A stretch of 64,000 bases of DNA, taken from assembly GCF_029227915.1 (NCBI RefSeq), contig NC_079883.1, positions 9,052,001 to 9,116,000 of the forward strand, written 5' to 3'. Positions 54,588 to 64,000 of this stretch are shown in pieces. This stretch comes from Hydractinia symbiolongicarpus. Its lineage: Eukaryota; Cnidaria; Hydrozoa; Anthoathecata; Hydractiniidae. A model generated the notes under the pieces. That model worked only from the letters and a program-made list of their open reading frames with translations, searched no databases and was not told the DNA's origin. How positions within the stretch are numbered: position 1 is the stretch's first letter; the number at the start of each line of letters is the position of its first letter. A program made the position numbers and the translations under genes.

Positions 54588-54937
54588 TCCTTAAGTCAAA
54601 ATGAATGAGCTTAGAAAAGTTGCGCGGCCAAATGTCGGTGGTGACTTAAACGCTAAGGTAAAACCTCGCTTGGCTGTTACGAAACGTGATTGCGATATAA
54701 GTCCTCGGAAGGCGGCGGAATTTTATTTTATTTGCCATTCCGTCAGGGTTATTGGATGATCGGCAATAGATCGAGTTTGTATGCATTTGAAAGCTCTTTT
54801 TTCTCGTACTATCACCTGAAAATGTCGTAGGAAAATGTCATAGGAAACACTTTCAACAACCGCCACGTTCCTTAATTGTTATAACAAGAAATATATCACA
54901 GCACCATTGAAATGAAAAGGCAACAAATGAAAATGAA

Positions 54938-55057
54938 AAGCCTACGACACCGGGAGTTCCCAGGCGGTCCCCCATCCAAGTACTATCCCGGCCCGACGAT
55001 GCTTAACTTCCGTGATCAGACGAGAACGGGTGTGTTCATCGTGGTATGGCCGTAGAC
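54938..55057 (-). rRNA. 5S: 5S rRNA, unit I4
   Basis: Intact copy. Confidence 0.97.
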
Positions 55058-55254
55058 ATTAGTAGGGGCAAATACGTGCAATTTATTTTGACGTTGTGAT
55101 CAAATTTTTTTATTTAATTTCTTTGAGTTACTTAGGACAAGGCGTATGCATGGATTATCTATTAGACTTTAAGGTTATAGTTTTGTGAAAAAAACAATGT
55201 TTTTTTAAAGATGTGTGGCTATAAAAATAGCCGTTGTTTTCTGAGTGTAGCGGT

Positions 55255-55635
55255 TTACTTCTTCTGTCCTTTGTCGTTCTTCTTTGGGAGTAAGACAGCT
55301 TGAATGTTTGGCAAAACACCACCAGCTGCAATGGTTACACCGCTCAAAAGTTTGTTTAATTCTTCATCATTACGAACAGCCAATTGTAAATGTCTTGGAA
55401 TAATCCTAGCTTTTTTGTTGTCTCTTGCTGCGTTACCAGCCAACTCCAATATCTCAGCAGATAAATATTCCAAGACGGCTGCTAAGTAAACTGGTGCTCC
55501 AGATCCAATTCGGTTAGCATAGTGCCCTCTACGAAGGAATCTATGCACTCTACCGACTGGAAATTGAAGTCCAGCTCTTGAGGATCTTGTCTTGGCTTTA
55601 GCCTTAGCTTTTCCACCTTTTCCACGTCCAGACAT
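55255..55635 (-). CDS. H2A: Histone H2A, unit I4
   Basis: Protein identical; stem-loop at 55217-55232. Confidence 0.99.
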   Translation of the reverse strand: MSGRGKGGKAKAKAKTRSSRAGLQFPVGRVHRFLRRGHYANRIGSGAPVYLAAVLEYLSAEILELAGNAARDNKKARIIPRHLQLAVRNDEELNKLLSGVTIAAGGVLPNIQAVLLPKKNDKGQKK

Positions 55636-55919
55636 AACTGCGATTTGATTTGTAAGTTAATACAAAAACGTACGAATATTTAACGTAAGTGTTAACGAAA
55701 TAAACTTTACTCGTTTTTTCATCATAAAAATAGGATCGAAATCATGTTTTTTTAACCAATCATAATTAAGTATTAAACAAAAGATTTTTTTTTTAACCAA
55801 TTAAATTGCGTATCGGCGTTTTCGGATCGAATTCGATCCGATTTTTTTACTTATAAACAAAAAGTTTTGACTTGCAGTTTAATGCTTATTTACAAGTTAA
55901 GTAGCAAAAATTTTTAACC

Positions 55920-56324
55920 ATGTCTGACGCAGCAGCTAAAGGAGGAAAACAGGCACCTAAAGTAGCCAAGAAAGGTGAAAAAAGAGCCGGCAAAAAAGGA
56001 GGAAAGATTGGTGGAACTGGTGAAAAGAAACGCAAGAGAAAGAGAAAGGAAAGTTATGCTATTTACATCTACAATGTTTTGAAACAAGTTCACCCAGATG
56101 TCGGAGTTTCAAGCAAAGCTATGAGCATCATGAACTCATTTGTCAACGACATCTTTGAGCGCATTGCTTCCGAAGCTTCGCGTTTGGCTCTTCAAAACAA
56201 AAAGTCGACCATCTCTTCTCGTGAAATTCAAACCGCAGTACGTCTTCTCTTGCCTGGAGAACTTGCAAAACACGCAGTCAGTGAAGGAACAAAAGCCGTC
56301 ACAAAATACACAAGCAGCAAGTAA
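55920..56324 (+). CDS. H2B: Histone H2B, unit I4
   Basis: Protein identical; variant stem-loop at 56348-56363. A G to C change at 56603 lies in the spacer beyond. Confidence 0.99.
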   Translation: MSDAAAKGGKQAPKVAKKGEKRAGKKGGKIGGTGEKKRKRKRKESYAIYIYNVLKQVHPDVGVSSKAMSIMNSFVNDIFERIASEASRLALQNKKSTISSREIQTAVRLLLPGELAKHAVSEGTKAVTKYTSSK

Positions 56325-56786
56325 ACCAACGTCTACCAAACACAAACGGTCTTTTTTAAGACCACACATCTTTAAAAAAACATTTACTTGGCGTCACTAC
56401 AAGTTAACCGAAGTTAATAAAACTTCTAAATAATGTGCTTAAGAACACTAGCCTACATTTAAAATACTTCCCCATGTGTGTGTGTGGATTAGCTTCACTT
56501 TTCATACGTATTATTAGCTGTACTTGCAGAAAAGACAAGTACATTGATCCATGTTATTGCTTACATTTAACTTAACCCAGCTTTTCACGGAAACACTCCC
56601 AGCCAAATTAACCCTACAAAGTATTTCTAAATTTTTTTTGTGTCATATATGACATAGTATCGTATAGCAATAAATGTAACTGTGACAAGACTTTACACAT
56701 TGTGTAATTTGGAAGCGTGCACAAAGTAATGTTTTAAAAGATTTGTGGCTATAAAAATAGCCGTTTTTGTTGAGCAATGACAACGC

Positions 56787-57143
<357 letters not shown>

Positions 57144-57621
57144 TTAACAGAATTCAGACAGCTTTAAAAAGAGGCCATAAAATTACCTACTGCTCGTGGA
57201 AACACCCTAATTAACCAATAGAGTTGCGTCATTACAAAATGTTCCGAACATTTTGTACATTTTTTTAAGTAAAACTGTAGTTTTTTTAAAAATTCGTGGT
57301 CTTAATGTTTCAGTAAGGCAATAAATTTGGCATCGTTGGAATTCGCCAAACCTTCTGCTACTTACTAAAAAAAAAAAAAGTCAAAAGCTTTTGTGTATCA
57401 GAAGATACAGCCGTTTTCCCGTAGCCAAAAAACACAGATTTTATAAAAATGTTAAAGTAATGAGCGTAATGTCATTATGCAGCCAATCAGAAATTACTTT
57501 CTTAGCACCAATCAAATGGTTTGTTTTGAACCTTAGCTGTCAATCAATATGAGAAATAAAACTTTGGCGCGATAGTGCATTTTAGACCGTCTTGTGTATC
57601 CGTACTACATCGACTTCTTAA

Positions 57622-58035
<414 letters not shown>

Positions 58036-58396
58036 GCATCTTACCAAACAAAAAACGGCTATTTTTATAGCCACACATCCATAAAAAATATTACGGCTAG
58101 CTTTTTATATCAAACTTTGTTCTGCTTTCTGTTTAAATTTTATGCTACATAAAAATTTTATGCTACATAAAGTTTGACAATGTTAAAAATATGAAGGGCA
58201 AGAAAAGTAAAAGCAAGAAAATAAGAAATTTAAAAACGAAAATACTTAAACTTAGGGAATCTAATCTTAAAATTACTCTTTTTTAACTGTTTAAGTGACT
58301 TAAACAAGTTTAACTTTGTACCAAGATAATGTTTTTTTGTAAATGTGTGGCTATAAAAATAGCCGTTTGTTAATGTAATAGCCAGATACACACAAA

Positions 58397-58948
58397 TTAT
58401 TTTTTTGCGGTCTTCTTTGCTGCCTTTTTGGGAGTCTTTTTGACCTTCTTTGCTGCAGGTTTTTTAGCAACAGGCTTCTTTGTGGGTTTCTTAGCTGCTG
58501 GTTTCTTAGCCGAGGCTTTCTTTGTGGCAGGCTTCTTTGCTGCTTTCTTTGGCGTGCTCTTCTTTGCTGGCTTCTTTTTTGGTGTACTTTTCTTTGCAGT
58601 AGGCTTCTTTGCCGTTGGCTTTTTTGCTGCGGCCTTTTTCTTAGGTTTTTCTTTTTTTACCTGACCTAGCTTGAATGATCCAGAAGCACCAGTGCCTTTA
58701 GTTTGAATCAAATCGCCTGATGTTACTCCTCGTTTAAGAGCCATTTTCAGATGATGATCTGAGTTTTCAGCAACTTTGTAATTTGCATGAATATATTTTG
58801 TAATAGCTTGGCGAGATGAACCACCGCGTTCCTTTAGGGTAGCGATAGCAGCCTTGATCATGTCCACATATTTAGGGTGATCAGCTGTCTTCTTTGCAGC
58901 AGGTTTCTTCTTGGGTGCGATTTTCTTTGGAGAAGCTGCTTCACTCAT
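58397..58948 (-). CDS. H1: Histone H1, unit I5
   Basis: Protein identical to unit 1; stem-loop at 58349-58364. Confidence 0.97.
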   Translation of the reverse strand: MSEAASPKKIAPKKKPAAKKTADHPKYVDMIKAAIATLKERGGSSRQAITKYIHANYKVAENSDHHLKMALKRGVTSGDLIQTKGTGASGSFKLGQVKKEKPKKKAAAKKPTAKKPTAKKSTPKKKPAKKSTPKKAAKKPATKKASAKKPAAKKPTKKPVAKKPAAKKVKKTPKKAAKKTAKK

Positions 58949-59527
58949 TTTTAATGTTTTCTTACAACAATCCAACGATAAACGATGCTTGTTATCACAG
59001 TAGAAGTATACTAAACATTACCGTGTAAATGAGATATAATTTAAGACGGTGCGAAGTATGCGGACGTAAAAGTACCACTCCCGGGAATTGATTTGGCGCG
59101 AAAACAGAAATGTGTGTTTCTGTACATCGTATAATGTCCGTTTTGGGAGCCGCGACTATGCGAAAGCATGTTAATTTTTATTTGTAGCACGACGCAATAG
59201 TCTGAAAGAGAAGCTGCTGGAGTTTGAGGTCTTCAGCATTACATCTACTCTGTTAATTTGGGCTTCTTCCGCGCCCGTGTTAGGATTTTCATAAAGCGTT
59301 CTTTGGTTTGCGTTGCGTATGTCGGCCTACATCATCGACACGGCCTGTTTCCGGCTATTAGGAGCAATTCATATATTGGGCACTGCGTTTCGACTTTTTT
59401 ATTAGACCACAGTAAAAAAATTCACTCACAGAAGTCCCTTTCTTTCATGGCTACAAACACGAAGAATTCTGTCGTAAGTAAAACGAATGCGCAAGCCAAA
59501 ATAACGATGGGGCGAAGTCATAAGCAT

Positions 59528-59600
59528 CGCCCTGTGGCCCAATGGATAAGGCATCTGACTACGAATCAGGGGATTCCAGGTTCGACTCCTGGCAGGGTCG
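59528..59600 (+). tRNA. trnR-ACG: tRNA-Arg(ACG), unit I5
   Basis: Same sequence as unit 1. Confidence 0.88.
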
Positions 59601-59922
59601 CACTGTCGCATTTCGGCTGCATGGTCTACTGTGTAACGCGCGCGCACGTTCTGGCGTAATGCGTTGATAAACGGAATGTACGCAGTCATATTGGAAAGTA
59701 ATATCACGCACTTAGTATCGTCGCCTTTGTTAGCATTCATGTAAGTTACCATCCACTCGCTACAGTCGCTCTCCATCCTACGGCTAAATCAACAGCCGTG
59801 ATTTTTACTATGTCGCCGTCCATCCGTACGCGGTGACAGTTGTAAGCTTTACAGTAACGTGACATGCTCCACAAGCAGTTACGGTGTGTGGACGATGCCT
59901 ATCATGGCAACGCTTGTTCTTT

Positions 59923-60109
59923 ATCGCTTCTCGGCCTAATGGCTAAGATCAAGTGTAGTATCTGTTCTTATCAGTTTAATATCTGGTAGGCCATTCTCTG
60001 AATGGTCAGTATATTAATCTGATTTTTGGCCTTGGGTCATGGAGGTGGATTCATTCACGCCGTGACCACGGGTTGCCTTGGTGTTGCACTATTACCGATG
60101 GCGGCCCAC
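59923..60109 (+). ncRNA. U2: U2 snRNA, unit I5
   Basis: Intact copy; PSE candidate at 59869-59882. Confidence 0.96.
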
Positions 60110-60299
60110 ATAAGCAATAAAAGAATAATAGCAGTCCTCTTTCCGACGGCACTCTGCATAGTCTACGGCGGGAACAAAACGCGTACACTGGGGGAGAATA
60201 CAGCCTATGCCCCGCGACACGGCAGTTTATAACACACTCAAGCCACAAGCATTAACAAACTTTGAAGGGTACCCTCATGCTACGGTGCAGTTCCAACTC

Positions 60300-60463
60300 A
60301 TACTTACCTGACGGGGAAGTAAAGACTGATCAATGAGGGTTTTCTTCCAGAGTGAGGCTCTTGCATTGCACTACGCTTGGGCTGACCTCTGCGATTACTG
60401 CAAACGTCAGTAACTCGACCGTACTATTTCTGGTAGTGGGGGCCTGCGTCCGCGCTCGCCCCC
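60300..60463 (+). ncRNA. U1: U1 snRNA, unit I5 (Sm-site variant)
   Basis: One substitution, A to T at 60425, turns AATTTCTGG into TATTTCTGG, changing the leading purine of the Sm-binding site. The rest of the gene matches. It may weaken Sm ring assembly. It lies about 290 bp from the scrambled 5S region of the same unit. PSE candidate at 60243-60256. Confidence 0.92.
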
Positions 60464-60807
60464 TCCTTAAGTCAAAATGAATGAGCTTAGAAAAGTTGCG
60501 CGGCCAAATGTCGGTGGTGACTTAAACGCTAAGGTAAAACCTCGCTTGGCTGTTACGAAACGTGATTGCGATATAAGTCCTCGGAAGGCGGCGGAATTTT
60601 ATTTTATTTGCCATTCCGTCAGGGTTATTGGATGATCGGCAATAGATCGAGTTTGTATGCATTTGAAAGCTCTTTTTTCTCGTACTATCACCTGAAAATG
60701 TCGTAGGAAAATAACACTTCAACAACCGCCACGTTTCCTTAATTGTTATAACTAAGACATTATCACAGACACTCAGTGAAAGTGAAAAGGCAACAAATGA
60801 AAATGAA

Positions 60808-60933
60808 AAGCCTACGATCATCCGAGTTCCCAGGACGGGATGCCCCATCAATAACTTCGCCGCCTACGAGGCTTATCTCCGTGAATCAGTTCGTAAGCAA
60901 GCGGGTTGTCTTCAGCGTGTATGTCACGTAGAC
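60808..60933 (-). pseudogene. 5S: Degenerate 5S rRNA, unit I5
   Basis: Occupies the place of 5S but has many substitutions and small indels: about 126 nt instead of 120, with the box A region and the box C block TTGGATGG...GACCGCC disrupted. Only the ends (GTAGGC, GTAGAC side) and short patches such as GAGTTCCCAGG survive. The damage extends into the 3' flank to 60711 and stops sharply at the 5' end of the gene. Either a true pseudogene or an uncorrected long-read patch; the sequence alone cannot decide. Confidence 0.75.
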
Positions 60934-61130
60934 ATTAGTAGGGGCAAATACGTGCAATTTATTTTGACGTTGTGATCAAATTTTTTTATTTAATTTCTTT
61001 GAGTTACTTAGGACAAGGCGTATGCATGGATTATCTATTAGACTTTAAGGTTATAGTTTTGTGAAAAAAACAATGTTTTTTTAAAGATGTGTGGCTATAA
61101 AAATAGCCGTTGTTTTCTGAGTGTAGCGGT

Positions 61131-61511
61131 TTACTTCTTCTGTCCTTTGTCGTTCTTCTTTGGGAGTAAGACAGCTTGAATGTTTGGCAAAACACCACCA
61201 GCTGCAATGGTTACACCGCTCAAAAGTTTGTTTAATTCTTCATCATTACGAACAGCCAATTGTAAATGTCTTGGAATAATCCTAGCTTTTTTGTTGTCTC
61301 TTGCTGCGTTACCAGCCAACTCCAATATCTCAGCAGATAAATATTCCAAGACGGCTGCTAAGTAAACTGGTGCTCCAGATCCAATTCGGTTAGCATAGTG
61401 CCCTCTACGAAGGAATCTATGCACTCTACCGACTGGAAATTGAAGTCCAGCTCTTGAGGATCTTGTCTTGGCTTTAGCCTTAGCTTTTCCACCTTTTCCA
61501 CGTCCAGACAT
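61131..61511 (-). CDS. H2A: Histone H2A, unit I5
   Basis: Protein identical; stem-loop at 61093-61108. Unaffected by the neighbouring scrambled 5S. Confidence 0.99.
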   Translation of the reverse strand: MSGRGKGGKAKAKAKTRSSRAGLQFPVGRVHRFLRRGHYANRIGSGAPVYLAAVLEYLSAEILELAGNAARDNKKARIIPRHLQLAVRNDEELNKLLSGVTIAAGGVLPNIQAVLLPKKNDKGQKK

Positions 61512-61795
61512 AACTGCGATTTGATTTGTAAGTTAATACAAAAACGTACGAATATTTAACGTAAGTGTTAACGAAATAAACTTTACTCGTTTTTTCATCA
61601 TAAAAATAGGATCGAAATCATGTTTTTTTAACCAATCATAATTAAGTATTAAACAAAAGATTTTTTTTTTAACCAATTAAATTGCGTATCGGCGTTTTCG
61701 GATCGAATTCGATCCGATTTTTTTACTTATAAACAAAAAGTTTTGACTTGCAGTTTAATGCTTATTTACAAGTTAAGTAGCAAAAATTTTTAACC

Positions 61796-62200
61796 ATGTC
61801 TGACGCAGCAGCTAAAGGAGGAAAACAGGCACCTAAAGTAGCCAAGAAAGGTGAAAAAAGAGCCGGCAAAAAAGGAGGAAAGATTGGTGGAACTGGTGAA
61901 AAGAAACGCAAGAGAAAGAGAAAGGAAAGTTATGCTATTTACATCTACAATGTTTTGAAACAAGTTCACCCAGATGTCGGAGTTTCAAGCAAAGCTATGA
62001 GCATCATGAACTCATTTGTCAACGACATCTTTGAGCGCATTGCTTCCGAAGCTTCGCGTTTGGCTCTTCAAAACAAAAAGTCGACCATCTCTTCTCGTGA
62101 AATTCAAACCGCAGTACGTCTTCTCTTGCCTGGAGAACTTGCAAAACACGCAGTCAGTGAAGGAACAAAAGCCGTCACAAAATACACAAGCAGCAAGTAA
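61796..62200 (+). CDS. H2B: Histone H2B, unit I5
   Basis: Protein identical; variant stem-loop at 62224-62239. Confidence 0.99.
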   Translation: MSDAAAKGGKQAPKVAKKGEKRAGKKGGKIGGTGEKKRKRKRKESYAIYIYNVLKQVHPDVGVSSKAMSIMNSFVNDIFERIASEASRLALQNKKSTISSREIQTAVRLLLPGELAKHAVSEGTKAVTKYTSSK

Positions 62201-62662
62201 ACCAACGTCTACCAAACACAAACGGTCTTTTTTAAGACCACACATCTTTAAAAAAACATTTACTTGGCGTCACTACAAGTTAACCGAAGTTAATAAAACT
62301 TCTAAATAATGTGCTTAAGAACACTAGCCTACATTTAAAATACTTCCCCATGTGTGTGTGTGGATTAGCTTCACTTTTCATACGTATTATTAGCTGTACT
62401 TGCAGAAAAGACAAGTACATTGATCCATGTTATTGCTTACATTTAACTTAACCCAGCTTTTCACGGAAACACTCCCAGGCAAATTAACCCTACAAAGTAT
62501 TTCTAAATTTTTTTTGTGTCATATATGACATAGTATCGTATAGCAATAAATGTAACTGTGACAAGACTTTACACATTGTGTAATTTGGAAGCGTGCACAA
62601 AGTAATGTTTTAAAAGATTTGTGGCTATAAAAATAGCCGTTTTTGTTGAGCAATGACAACGC

Positions 62663-63019
<357 letters not shown>

Positions 63020-63387
63020 TTAACAGAATTCAGACAGCTTTAAAAAGAGGCCATAAAATTACCTACTGCTCGTGGAAACACCCTAATTAACCAATAGAGT
63101 TGCGTCATTACAAAATGTTCCGAACATTTTGTACATTTTTTTAAGTAAAACTGTAGTTTTTTTAAAAATTCGTGGTCTTAATGTTTCAGTAAGGCAATAA
63201 ATTTGGCATCGTTGGAATTCGCCAAACCTTCTGCTACTTACTAAAAAAAAAAAAAGTCAAAAGCTTTTGTGTATCAGAAGATACAGCCGTTTTCCCGTAG
63301 CCAAAAAACACAGATTTTATAAAAATGTTAAAGTAATGAGCGTAATGTCATTATGCAGCCAATCAGAAATTACTTTCTTAGCACCAA

Positions 63388-64000
<613 letters not shown>

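Overview
The window is a tandem histone gene array from an animal nuclear genome. All five histone classes are present without introns, and each gene ends in a replication-dependent histone 3' stem-loop. The same repeat unit carries a 5S rRNA gene, U1 and U2 spliceosomal snRNA genes and one tRNA-Arg(ACG) gene. The proteins are clearly metazoan. AT-rich spacers and the H2B/H2A sequence style suggest a cnidarian, perhaps a hydrozoan, but that is a weak inference.

Layout: the unit is 5,876 bp and holds nine genes. In the order of the first copy they are H4 (+), H2B (-), H2A (+), 5S rRNA (+), U1 (-), U2 (-), tRNA-Arg (-), H1 (+), H3 (-). H3/H4 and H2B/H2A are divergent pairs that share promoters; H4/H2B and H1/H3 converge. 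Positions 1-35256 hold six complete units in forward orientation, and 35257-36733 hold the start of a seventh that breaks off inside H2B. A run of 500 N (36734-37233) follows. From 37234 the same unit continues in the opposite orientation: a partial unit (37234-39883), four full units (39884-63387) and a partial unit to 64000. The totals are 12 H4, 12 H2B (one cut by the gap), 11 H2A, 10 H1, 11 H3, 11 5S (one degenerate), 10 U1, 10 U2 and 10 tRNA-Arg.

To convert unit-1 positions (c) to other copies: forward units add 5876 per unit. In the four full inverted units the position is 45760-c, 51636-c, 57512-c or 63388-c.

How it works together: the five histones are the stoichiometric parts of nucleosomes and linker chromatin made in S phase. 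The 3' stem-loops and a shared A-rich downstream element imply SLBP/U7-type 3' processing. E2F-like sites before H1 and H3 and CCAAT boxes in the divergent promoters fit S-phase control. U1 and U2 share a 14-nt upstream element (12 of 14 identical) at about -57 and -54, a good candidate for this species' PSE. The array therefore mixes Pol II mRNA, Pol II snRNA and Pol III (5S, tRNA) transcription in one unit.

The copies are almost identical. Exceptions seen are a 5S region that is scrambled over about 215 bp (60711-60926), a two-substitution U2 copy (54085, 54098), a U1 Sm-site change (60425), one H1 amino-acid change (T112R, 22402), three single-base changes that do not alter a protein (12854, 52566, 56603) and two homopolymer deletions next to the gap.
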